Source of the DNA: Skeletonema tropicum
Taxonomy: Eukaryota; Bacillariophyta; Thalassiosirophyceae; Thalassiosirales; Thalassiosiraceae
Reading direction: 5' to 3'
DNA: 64,000 nucleotides
Assembly: GCA_037178625.1 (NCBI GenBank)
Contig: CM074132.1
Location: 1,674,001 to 1,738,000 of the forward strand
Shown: piece by piece, positions 31,337 to 41,100 of the stretch
How positions within the stretch are numbered: the stretch's first letter is position 1
Layout of the letters: the number at the start of each line of letters is the position of its first letter
Translations under genes and position numbers: made by a program
Notes under the pieces: model-generated
What the model was told of the DNA's origin: nothing
Databases searched by the model: none
The model's input: only the letters and a program-made list of their open reading frames with translations

Positions 31337-31601
31337 TGTCACAAGCAAATAGGACCGGTATTGATTGTGCAACTAGAGCCAGAAGAGACCACTAGGAACA
31401 CGGATATCATGGTGACTAAGCTTAAGAGCTAAAGAAGTGGGCTATTCCAAAGGTGATGAAGGAGCACCAACGTGCGACGTCATCTTGTGTGAGAGGATCA
31501 ATCACGGGTTCTCACCGTGGTTGCTATTTGACACGTGTGAACAGGAAGAATGACTGTCATAACGGTATTGGGATACCAGAAGAGAGTCATATCCTGTGAC
31601 A
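31337..31601 (+). repeat. 3' long terminal repeat
   Basis: 265 bp, ending at CTGTGACA directly before the target duplication CTCGC. Confidence 0.92.
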
Positions 31602-31606
31602 CTCGC

Positions 31607-32715
31607 TCACCATTGCATTGATGAAGCTATGCTACTCTATCTTCAGGAAGAGACCCGACTTCGTCTGCTTCTTATGCATCTCTGCGGCCGCTTCCGGCAC
31701 TTCCTCTTCGATATTTGATGGAAAAATGAAGCCCGATGACAACGATTTCTTTGTTAGCTTTTTTTGTTTTGAGTAGTTTTGAGAAATGCGAGACACCTTA
31801 TGTCAAGCCAACCGTAGCAATGATGCATTTTGCATCTGGCAAGTTGATTGTGACACTCCTCCCTTTGATGATGAGGAAAGTCAACCAACCAAGCTGCCTC
31901 TGCAACGCTTGCACGGGTTGAGATTCTATTTCTCTATTATTGTACTTTTCAAGCAGCGTTAAGGTAGTAGGTATCTCGGGATCTGTGTTGAACCTACCTG
32001 GCTTTTGGTGCCAAGGTCCTGTGTCCTGTGGCTTTGCTCACTGCTGGCAGCCACTGATTCTTAGACGACTTCACGCACATCACGCAACACAGCCATTAAC
32101 TCTCACCATTGAACCGTCTACTTATTACCGCAGTGGTGCTGCTATGTTGCTTATCTCTGTTGCTTACAATACCACTCCCAATAGATCACAACATTCTGTG
32201 ACACCAGAGCACTGGTTTAGCAACTCATTTGCATCGGCTGCGATGATGCACATGCATCATAAATACCTAGTGCTAGTGATAAAAGAAGAGCTGCATTGTA
32301 TTCTTTTTCGTTGTCAGCAGCTAAGTACTTCTGCAAACCATAGCAGAAGAGAAACTTACAACCCGAACGAAGGAGGCGGCTATATTATAAGAGATACCCG
32401 CCCGCAACGTTGCGGCATTACTACAACAACTAAGTAGTATTGGTGGATAAGAAGTATGGTATAAGTACTTACTTATGTACTGTGGTGGATGACAAATAAT
32501 CAGCTGTGTGACGGTGAAGATGGATGGTGTGAGTACCGTAGCATGTCACAAGAGTCGCTATGACACCTGCTCCCGCTCCAGCGCATGCGAAGCACGCAAC
32601 TTGAAGCTTGAAGCCACAAGATTTGCAGAATTCAAACTTCAGATATCAAACTAACAAGCATTGCTCGCATGCACTTTGCTCATAAATTCAAAACAACAAC
32701 AACAAAATATCAATC
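31607..32715. other. FCP unit 3' DNA and FCP2 upstream region
   Basis: About 1.1 kb. An open frame at 31940-32437 (165 codons) also exists in unit 3 but is frameshifted in unit 4 by one extra T (near 61331), so it is probably not coding. From 32435 on the sequence is the FCP promoter: it repeats 25010-25289 apart from a short TA difference near ACTTACTTATGTACTG. Confidence 0.5.
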
Positions 32716-33348
32716 ATGAAGTCTGCCATCATCGCTGCCCTTATCGGCTCTGCCGCCGCTTTCGCCCCTGCCCAAAACAAGGCCGCCACCACCTCCTTGA
32801 ACGCCTTCGAGGATGAGCTCGGTGCCCAGCCTCCTCTCGGATTCTTCGATCCCTTCGGCATGCTCTCTGGAGACTGCTCTCAAGAGCGCTTCGACCGTCT
32901 TCGTTACGTTGAGATCAAGCATGGACGTATCGCTCAGCTTGCCTTCCTTGGCCAGATCGTCACTCGTGCCGGAATCCATCTTCCTGGAAACATCGACTAC
33001 GCTGGGAACTCCTTCGACTCCTTCCCCAACGGTGTTGCCGCCTTGATCGGACCTGATGCCATCCCCTTCGAGGGACAAGGCCAGATCATCGCCTTCATTG
33101 GCTGGTTGGAGATTGCCTTCATGCGTGATGTTCCCGGAACTGGAAATGAGCACGTTGGTGACTTCCGTAATGGATACATTGACTTCGGTTGGGATGACTT
33201 TGATGAAGAGACCAAGCTTCAGAAGCGTGCTATTGAGTTGAACAACGGCCGTGCTGCCATGTTCGGAATCCTCGGACTTATGGTCCATGAGGAGATCCAG
33301 CCCCTTGGATATGATCCCGATCTTCCCATCATTGGACACCTTCAATAA
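32716..33348 (+). CDS. FCP: fucoxanthin-chlorophyll a/c light-harvesting protein, copy 2
   Basis: Encodes the same 210 residues as copy 1 with identical upstream sequence for about 270 bp, so it should be expressed in the same way. The downstream copy of the unit is truncated: similarity to unit 1 ends at 33565 (GGCTGT), after which the sequence belongs to the neighbouring gene's 3' side. Confidence 0.97.
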   Translation: MKSAIIAALIGSAAAFAPAQNKAATTSLNAFEDELGAQPPLGFFDPFGMLSGDCSQERFDRLRYVEIKHGRIAQLAFLGQIVTRAGIHLPGNIDYAGNSFDSFPNGVAALIGPDAIPFEGQGQIIAFIGWLEIAFMRDVPGTGNEHVGDFRNGYIDFGWDDFDEETKLQKRAIELNNGRAAMFGILGLMVHEEIQPLGYDPDLPIIGHLQ

Positions 33349-33691
33349 ATTGTTTGTTTGATATATTGTATACAATAATAACCACATGTTGTACATATAG
33401 ACAGGAGGAACACAACACGCTCGTACGTTTTCTGTGCTTGAGCCGAGTCTTTGGAAGAGGAGGAACTCAAAGCTAGATAATGTGTGCCTACCATAATAAT
33501 AAAAGAACCAATTCTCTTCTACACATGATAGAATTATACTTATTGAATATAGATTAGCTGGCTGTGTGATATAGTAGTTTCTTTCTACAGTTCAAGTCAT
33601 AACAAATCTTTACTCTAGCCTCGTGTATCATTCTGTGCAAGTCAGCAGAGTTTGATTGTGCTTTTAGCATGACAGGTATGATATCTTCAAA
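33349..33691. other. FCP2 3' UTR and end of the Y block
   Basis: Contains the FCP 3' UTR (identical up to 33565 with units 1 and 3, except for a short TA indel near 33492) and then unique DNA up to the stop of the convergent gene at 33692. Confidence 0.6.
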
Positions 33692-34264
33692 TCATGCTTT
33701 ATTTTGAGATTCTTCAAATTTAGCAATTCTTTTCGCCTGCTCCCCCATCTTTAATTTGTCTAATTTGAACGCCGTGCAAGATAGTCCATCAAACGCAATA
33801 GACACATCTCTTTCCCCGTCTTGATCCTTTGCAGATTGATCCTCTTCTTCCTTCTTCTTGACTAATTCATCTTCTGCAAAATAATGAACAAACATATCAT
33901 TCCCAAACAATTCATTTTCCTCCAAAGTATGAAATCTCACATGAACTGCCAAGTGTTCATCCACAAACTCGGCACAGCAACAGGTAGGGTCCACATCACA
34001 CTTCTCCCACGTTTCAATGACCGTGCCGGATAATCCTCGCAGGTTCTTTCCAGCCTTGAGTACATCGTCTATGACGGTGACGGTGTCTCCTACTGAGAAT
34101 GACGTCACGCTGGAATGGTCTACCATGTGGAGTGGTGGTTGTGTGTTACGGTAGTGACCACTGATTGTGACATGACTTTGAGAGCTGGAGAGGAAGCCAT
34201 TGGAGAGTTGCAGAGTGGCCATACATAGAAGCACGAGGCAGGGAACAACGGAGGAGATCATCAT
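33692..34264 (-). CDS. plastid-targeted small protein resembling the ferredoxin-thioredoxin reductase variable chain
   Basis: 190 codons, ATG to TGA. N-terminal signal peptide (MMISSVVPCLVLLCMATLQL) followed by NGFLSS, fitting a plastid presequence with a Phe at the cleavage region. The core at about 53-135 looks like an SH3-like barrel: FSVGDTVTVIDDV, then LRGLSGTVIETWEKC, then LAVHVRFHTLEEN and FVHYFAEDELV. The pattern GDxVxV...LxGxxGxV...VxF...EDEL matches what I know of FTR variable chains (FtrV), which pair with the catalytic chain in light-driven thioredoxin reduction. An insert DVDPTCCCAEFVDEH with three adjacent Cys is unusual. A Lys/Glu/Asp-rich tail follows. The assignment is tentative; another plastid KOW/SH3-type protein is possible. 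Divergent from the FAD oxidoreductase; not duplicated in this window. Confidence 0.5.
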   Translation of the reverse strand: MMISSVVPCLVLLCMATLQLSNGFLSSSQSHVTISGHYRNTQPPLHMVDHSSVTSFSVGDTVTVIDDVLKAGKNLRGLSGTVIETWEKCDVDPTCCCAEFVDEHLAVHVRFHTLEENELFGNDMFVHYFAEDELVKKKEEEDQSAKDQDGERDVSIAFDGLSCTAFKLDKLKMGEQAKRIAKFEESQNKA

Positions 34265-34620
34265 GAACTACATTGGAGCACTGACGATATATAGGAGTAT
34301 TCTGTAGCACTATCTACCACGGAGAAACTGAGCTGAGAGCGAGGTCGATTTTTTGGCCAAATTTTATTCCAAAAAAAAATACAAAAAGATGGTCTATGTA
34401 TGGACGGACGGAGCCCCTGTAGGATAGTACTAATTCCTGTGTGACTTCGTTGTCATATCATCAGCTATCCGGTATTGAAAAGTCCGCGAACTATCCTCCT
34501 CTTGATTGGCGCAAAGCCGCTGCATGCACGCAACCCGCAACGAAAGAACTCAATCGATACGAACACACTTGGCAGTTGGCAGCACATCATTACTATGCTG
34601 AATGCTACGAATGAATAACA
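34265..34620. promoter_or_regulatory. divergent upstream region
   Basis: 356 bp between the start codons of the plastid protein (-) and the oxidoreductase (+), containing an AT-rich tract (TTTTATTCCAAAAAAAAAT near 34363-34380). Presumably holds both promoters; no specific site is recognised. Confidence 0.4.
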
Positions 34621-36789
34621 ATGATCTCGTCTAGAATAATATCCAGTACTTCTTCAGCAGCAGCTCGCCGATCAGCACTGCAGGCTGCGAAACAACAACA
34701 CCTCTCCACAAAGCCATCATCATCGGCCTCCACATCAAAATTATCCACCGCTGCAGCCGTCTCAGTAGTATGCTCCCTATTCCTTCTCAGTGATCCAATA
34801 ATATCATCTGCATTATTTACCAACAACGACAGTGATGATGTCAATAATTCCTATTGGGCAAGGGATCTCCAGCATGAGATGATGAAAGGAGGACATCAGA
34901 GTGCCCAGCAGCAGCAGCAGCAGCAGCAAAAGTCTTGGACTGGAAGTCAATTACGAAATGCGCACAAGTTCTACAGCAGTGGCAATGGTGACCAATCCAC
35001 ATCTCAACAGGGCGGTGATCATGATGGCAACACGCCAACAACCAATAGCGTTACTGATCTGCCAAAACAAGCAAGAATTGTAATTGTCGGGGGAGGATTT
35101 GCAGGGTTACATACTGCTTTGGCATTGGCAGAGAAAATGTCCGTATTGAATAACGGTCGTAGTGGTATTGTTGATGATGGTAGCGTGATATTGCCACCGG
35201 AGAATGAATGCCTGCAATCGAGGCGTAGTACCAACAGCTGGAATCAGTGGCCAAGATGGCCATTCGTCACGAAGAAGAAATCAAGCACTATCCACAACAA
35301 TAACCGCAATCAAAGAAGCTATGATACAAACTATGAAATTATCATACTGGAAGCCAATCAAATAGGCGTCGGATCATCCGGAGGTGCCAAAGGACTCGTC
35401 GTTCCCGGCTTCCAAGTCCCCCTGGAAGATTTGGAAGAGGGTGCCATTGACAATGACAGTAGTGATAAGCACTGTTGGACTGTACCATCACTACTTTACA
35501 AACTCGAATCTATTCTGCCTAGTAGGCAAACCGAGTCGCATCATCATCATCCACGATATACCAAGGATGTAGTTCAGGAGATGTACAAGTTGAGTTATAT
35601 TGCGTTGGATAGATTGCGGTCGATTGTAAAGTTGTATGAGATTGATTGTGATTGGGTCGAATCGGGTGCTGTGGAGGGGAGTATTCATCCTATGGAAGAG
35701 GACAATGAAGAGGAGGAGGATGAAGAGGAGTGTGATGGTTGTCGTATTTTGAGTGGGGAGGAGGTGAATGAAATGATGGGTAGATCTTCCATTGAGGGTA
35801 GTAATGATTTGTATCGGTGGGGAGAGTATGACCCAGGCTGCGCAGCTGTAAACCCATTGAAGCTGACGATTGGTTTGGCTGATGCGTTGGAACGATGGGG
35901 AGTACGAATTTATGAACATACCAGATTGATGAGGTTGGAAAAGACAGAAGATGCTGTGACTGAGGAAAGAAGCTCAAAAATCAGTGGAGGGAAGTACACA
36001 CTCACTACAAACGACGGAAGCACAATACACTGTGATCATGTGGTTCTGTGTACCGGCGCCGATACTTTATCCAGTGATGTATCACGTCGTTTAGAGCAGT
36101 CCTTTGTCCCAATATATACTTGGATGGCTGCCACAGAGCCATTGTATGACGAGTGTCCGTTGAAGGACAAGGTCGACAACAACATCTGTGACAATGAGAA
36201 ATGTCAGCAGGTGAAACGCCCCGCTCCAATGTGTGGAGATGATCACATCTCTCTCAACTATTGGAGAAACAATCATAAAGACGAAGGGCGTTTACTCTTT
36301 GGTTCGTTGGCTGATACGTTTGCCTTTCCAGATTGGCTAATATCGTGGAGATTGCGGAATGCCATAACGGAAGTGTATCCTCAACTGAACAATGTTCGTT
36401 TTGATAACGTTTGGGGAGGTAAATTGGCATTTGCACCGAACTCTATGCCTTTGATTGGTCGAGACACAGATTACGATGACATTATCAGTGATGCAACGGA
36501 GAAGACTCATTCGTCAAAGAATTTTAGCTCGGGGGTATGGTACGCAACTGGCTTCGCCGGTCATGGGATTGTACCAACCGCCATGGCTGGAAGTGTACTT
36601 GCCAATGCAATTCTAGAGATTCCTGATCAGCAACAGTGGAAGCTTTTTCAGACATACTTTCCCCCATCGTTATTTAATGGATACCCTTATTCTCGGTTAG
36701 GTGCTGGTATGGTATTATCAATTTACAACGTGTGGGATTGGGCCGGAAAGAAGGGAATTCCTCTACCAGCATTGCCCAAGCTTTGGTAG
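34621..36789 (+). CDS. FAD-dependent oxidoreductase (DAO family), complete copy
   Basis: 722 codons, ATG to TAG. The first ~35 residues (MISSRIISSTSSAAARRSAL...) are Ser/Ala/Arg-rich without acidic residues, like a mitochondrial presequence; a hydrophobic stretch follows at about 45-65. A poly-Gln tract (CAG repeat) lies near 97-104. The Rossmann motif VIVGGGFAGLHTALALAE is at about 154-171, the second strand ends in IIILEANQIGVGSSGGAKG (FAD ribose Glu plus the DAO GxSGxxxG loop), and the C-terminus has NSMPLIGRD and ATGFAGHGIVPTAMAG. Long Ser/Asn and Glu/Asp-rich inserts enlarge it well beyond the ~400-450 residues usual for bacterial relatives such as gamma-glutamylputrescine oxidase. It would oxidise an amine or amino acid; the substrate is unknown. 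Its 3' end from 36458 is duplicated at the window start. Confidence 0.82.
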   Translation: MISSRIISSTSSAAARRSALQAAKQQHLSTKPSSSASTSKLSTAAAVSVVCSLFLLSDPIISSALFTNNDSDDVNNSYWARDLQHEMMKGGHQSAQQQQQQQQKSWTGSQLRNAHKFYSSGNGDQSTSQQGGDHDGNTPTTNSVTDLPKQARIVIVGGGFAGLHTALALAEKMSVLNNGRSGIVDDGSVILPPENECLQSRRSTNSWNQWPRWPFVTKKKSSTIHNNNRNQRSYDTNYEIIILEANQIGVGSSGGAKGLVVPGFQVPLEDLEEGAIDNDSSDKHCWTVPSLLYKLESILPSRQTESHHHHPRYTKDVVQEMYKLSYIALDRLRSIVKLYEIDCDWVESGAVEGSIHPMEEDNEEEEDEEECDGCRILSGEEVNEMMGRSSIEGSNDLYRWGEYDPGCAAVNPLKLTIGLADALERWGVRIYEHTRLMRLEKTEDAVTEERSSKISGGKYTLTTNDGSTIHCDHVVLCTGADTLSSDVSRRLEQSFVPIYTWMAATEPLYDECPLKDKVDNNICDNEKCQQVKRPAPMCGDDHISLNYWRNNHKDEGRLLFGSLADTFAFPDWLISWRLRNAITEVYPQLNNVRFDNVWGGKLAFAPNSMPLIGRDTDYDDIISDATEKTHSSKNFSSGVWYATGFAGHGIVPTAMAGSVLANAILEIPDQQQWKLFQTYFPPSLFNGYPYSRLGAGMVLSIYNVWDWAGKKGIPLPALPKLW

Positions 36790-38124
36790 AGGCGTAAGTG
36801 CAATCACTTAAATCAAGTCAATTTAGTGTGGACGCCATGTGCGTGTGTGGAGTGCATGTATGTAGGCTGCACTTCGTACAATACATCGTACGGTCTTCGG
36901 TATTGCGAAAAAGTGTATGGTACCTATGAGTTGAAAACTTCTCTCTGTGGCATATTGGATCTGCAACCGGTGATAATGTATCTGGACACGGCTATCGACT
37001 TCATCAATTCAACCTTACAATTGCGGATCTTTCTATTTTTTTATCAGAGCATTTCAACAAGTGTTGTTCGCAGAGTTGTTTTCCCTATTGCAAGTGATGC
37101 TGCATTTCGATTCAGCTTCAAAATAGAATGAGTTTGTTGAATGTGGGTATGTAGGCTCTACATAGGCTAGGGTCGGTTCTAGAGGTATTTCGAATTTTAC
37201 CCTGTACCATTCAAATACTGATAGCACTAGCATACTCACTCATGATGTCTTACAGATTATACTACACTACTACTACGTGCCACTTGATGTGGCTTTTGGT
37301 GATGTGGGTGCTGTATAAACCATTCAAATACTGATAGCACTAGCATACTCACTCATGATGTCTTACAGATTATACTACACTACTACTACGTGCCACTTGA
37401 TGTGGCTTTTGGTGATGTGGGTGCTGTATAAACCATTCAAATACTGATAGCACTAGCATACTCACTCATGATGTCTTACAGATTATACTACACTACTACT
37501 ACGTGCCACTTGATGTGGCTTTTGGTGATGGCTCAGACTGACACTTCATACCCTTACAGTATCGTACTTTAAACGGTACCTCCCTCTCAAAGAGTACCAA
37601 CTGATACGATGCGTATGGAATGCTGTAAGGTACTCTAGAGATAGAGGATTATCATGAGTACGTGCAAGTTTGTAGGTCTGTAGGTTATTTCAGGGCTACG
37701 GTAAACAATGCTTGTTGGGCCATGTTGTTGGCTTGGAAGCAGCGTGAGCTGACGTGAAGCTGTTCTCCTTCACTGGGGTTTTTGTATCACGTCAATATCG
37801 TAGCGTCAACTCAAAACTCATTCAAATTCAGAACGAAAGTGTAAGGTGAACGATATGTCCAGAGTCAAACTCTTCCATCCTTGTTCGCTTATCGGCTATT
37901 GCTTTACGGATGGAGTCAGCCATGAGTGCACAGTATATGTGATCGTAAAGAACAGGAGAACGTCAACCAAAAGAAAGTTACTGTTAACACTGTCCTAAAA
38001 TATTAATGTTACAGCCACATATTCTATTATCACAAAGTCTTTGTACACATATTCTCATAGACTGCCTCAGCAATCAATATCTGAACAATGTCTATCAACT
38101 TGTCACGGTACATCCTCTTCACCC
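36790..38124. other. intergenic region between convergent genes, second copy
   Basis: Same content as 333-1667, with the 113-bp triplication at 37206-37530. I saw no differences from the first copy. Confidence 0.6.
37206..37530. repeat. 113-bp tandem repeat, second copy
   Basis: Units start at 37206, 37319 and 37432; same number and sequence as at 749-1073. Confidence 0.9.
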
Positions 38125-41100
38125 TTAGGGGCATACCGCTAATGTTTCAAAACCTTGCCCAGATTCGACGGCATAATAGTCTGTAATGACGCCCGTAGTA
38201 GCATCTTGAGCCTTGATGCACATATAATAAGTGCATTCACACTCAGATGTGTAACCAGGTAGATACAAAACAAGCCCTTGATCTGATATTCCTGAAGTGT
38301 AGATAGTAGTGGAAGGGTCCTGAACAACGACGAGGTTACCATCACTTCCAAATGTGGCAAAATCCCCAACACTCAAAGATTGCCAAAGTACAGAAGGAAT
38401 TTCTGTGTTATACAATACCATATTCCCATCATTTTGAAAAATCAACAAAAATTTATCATCAGGAGTAACGATATTTTGACCAACAAAAAGAACGAACTCG
38501 TCTCTCCCAAACCCTTCATAGGAGGGCTCTAGAGAAGGCATCGAACTGGGCTCTGACGATGGCTCCGTCGACGTTGAAGGAACGAAACTTGGCTCTGATG
38601 AAGGAGAAAAGGATACTGATGGATTCAACGAGGGAGTTGAAAGATGGTGCTCCCGATACAGAAGGGGTCAAACTAGGCTCAGAAGAAGGAGCACTAGAGG
38701 GAATCAAACTAGGATCTGACGAAGGCTGGCTCGACAATGAAGGAACGCTACTAGGCTGAGAAGAAGGAGCACTAGACAACGATGGATTCAATGAAGGAGT
38801 CGAAGATGGTTGTCCACTGGGCTCTGATGAAGGAGACGTAGATAGTGATGGATTCAACGAGGGAGCCGAAGATGGTTGTGCACTTGGTTCAGAAGAAGGA
38901 GCACTAGACAACGATGGATTCAATGAAGGAGACGTAGATAGTGATGGATTCAACGAGGGAGCCGAAGATGGTTGTGCACTTGGTTCAGAAGAAGGAGCAC
39001 TAGACAACGATGGATTCAATGAAGGAGTCGAAGATGGTTGTCCACTGGGCTCTGATGAAGGAGACGTAGATAGTGATGGATTCAACGAGGGAGCCGAAGA
39101 TGGTTGTGCACTTGGTTCAGAAGAAGGAGCACTAGACAACGATGGATTCAATGAAGGAGTCGAAGATGGTTGTCCACTAGGCTCTGATGAAGGAGACGTA
39201 GATAGTGATGGATTCAACGAGGGAGCCGAAGATGGTTGTGCACTTGGTTCAGAAGAAGGAGCACTAGACAACGATGGATTCAATGAAGGAGTCGAAGATG
39301 GTTGTCCACTAGGCTCTGATGAAGGAGACGTAGATAGTGATGGATTCAACGAGGGAGCCGAAGATGGTTGTGCACTTGGTTCAGAAGAAGGAGCACTAGA
39401 CAACGATGGATTCAATGAAGGAGTCGAAGATGGTTGTCCACTAGGCTCTGATGAAGGAGACGTAGATAGTGATGGATTCAACGAGGGAGCCGAAGATGGT
39501 TGTGCACTTGGTTCAGAAGAAGGAGCACTAGACAACGATGGATTCAATGAAGGAGTCGAAGATGGTTGTCCACTAGGCTCTGATGAAGGAGACGTAGATA
39601 GTGATGGATTCAACGAGGGAGCCGAAGATGGTTGTGCACTTGGTTCAGAAGAAGGAGCACTAGACAACGATGGATTCAATGAAGGAGTCGAAGATGGTTG
39701 TCCACTAGGCTCTGATGAAGGAGACGTAGATAGTGATGGATTCAACGAGGGAGCCGAAGATGGTTGTGCACTTGGTTCAGAAGAAGGAGCACTAGACAAC
39801 GATGGATTCAATGAAGGAGTCGAAGATGGTTGTCCACTAGGCTCTGATGAAGGAGACGTAGATAGTGATGGATTCAACGAGGGAGCCGAAGATGGTTGTG
39901 CACTTGGTTCAGAAGAAGGAGCACTAGACAACGATGGATTCAATGAAGGAGTCGAAGATGGTTGTCCACTGGGCTCTGATGAAGGAGACGTAGATAGTGA
40001 TGGATTCAACGAGGGAGCCGAAGATGGTTGTGCACTTGGTTCAGAAGAAGGAGCACTAGACAACGATGGATTCAATGAAGGAGTCGAAGATGGTTGTCCA
40101 CTAGGCTCTGATGAAGGAGACGTAGATAGTGATGGATTCAACGAGGGAGCCGAAGATGGTTGTGCACTTGGTTCAGAAGAAGGAGCACTAGACAACGATG
40201 GATTCAATGAAGGAGTCGAAGATGGTTGTCCACTAGGCTCTGATGAAGGAGACGTAGATAGTGATGGATTCAACGAGGGAGCCGAAGATGGTTGTGCACT
40301 TGGTTCAGAAGAAGGAGCACTAGACAACGATGGATTCAATGAAGGAGTCGAAGATGGTTGTCCACTAGGCTCTGATGAAGGAGACGTAGATAGTGATGGA
40401 TTCAACGAGGGAGCCAAAGATGGTTGTGCACTTGGTTCAGAAGAAGGAGCACTAGACAACGATGGATTCAATGAAGGAGTCGAAGATGGTTGTCCACTAG
40501 GCTCTGATGAAGGAGACGTAGATAGTGATGGATTCAACGAGGGAGCCGAAGATGGTTGTGCACTTGGTTCAGAAGAAGGAGCACTAGACAACGATGGATT
40601 CAATGAAGGAGTCGAAGATGGTTGTCCACTAGGCTCTGATGAAGGAGACGTAGATAGTGATGGATTCAACGAGGGAGCCGAAGATGGTTGTGCACTTGGT
40701 TCAGAAGAAGGAGCACTAGACAACGATGGATTCAATGAAGGAGTCGAAGATGGTTGTCCACTAGGCTCTGATGAAGGAGACGTAGATAGTGATGGATTCA
40801 ACGAGGGAGCCGAAGATGGTTGTGCACTTGGTTCAGAAGAAGGAGCACTAGACAACGATGGATTCAATGAAGGAGTCGAAGATGGTTGTCCACTAGGCTC
40901 TGATGAAGGAGACGTAGATAGTGATGGATTCAACGAGGGAGCCGAAGATGGTTGTGCACTTGGTTCAGAAGAAGGAGCACTAGACAACGATGGATTCAAT
41001 GAAGGAGTCGAAGATGGTTGTCCACTAGGCTCTGATGAAGGAGACGTAGATAGTGATGGATTCAACGAGGGAGCCGAAGATGGTTGTGCACTTGGTTCAG

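Larger units (their letters stand above)
26300..31601 (+). mobile_element. non-autonomous LTR retrotransposon, 5302 bp
   Basis: LTRs 26300-26565 and 31337-31601 begin TGTCACAAGCAAATAGG and end CTGTGACA (TG...CA). The element is flanked by the 5-bp duplication CTCGC (26295-26299, 31602-31606). The empty site with one CTCGC is at 60738-60742. The 4.8-kb interior has no gag, protease, integrase or reverse transcriptase motif that I can find. It holds only short open frames, the longest being minus-strand frames of 173 codons (26916-27437) and 175 codons (28543-29070, with one hydrophobic segment). This fits a large non-autonomous (LARD-like) element. LTRs differ by only a few bases, so the insertion is young. 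TGTGACA followed by TTCTCCCCC after the 5' LTR is the likely primer-binding region. Confidence 0.9.
25010..32434 (+). repeat. FCP tandem unit 1 (7425 bp including an LTR element)
   Basis: The unit starts at TAGTATTGGTGGATAAG and recurs at 32435. Without the inserted LTR element and its target duplication it is about 2.1 kb, as shown by unit 4 (59455-61571). It contains promoter, FCP gene and about 1.3 kb of 3' DNA. Confidence 0.9.

Noticed and set aside
31940..32437. 165-codon open frame in the FCP unit
   Set aside because: Frameshifted in unit 4 by a single extra T and without a recognisable domain.
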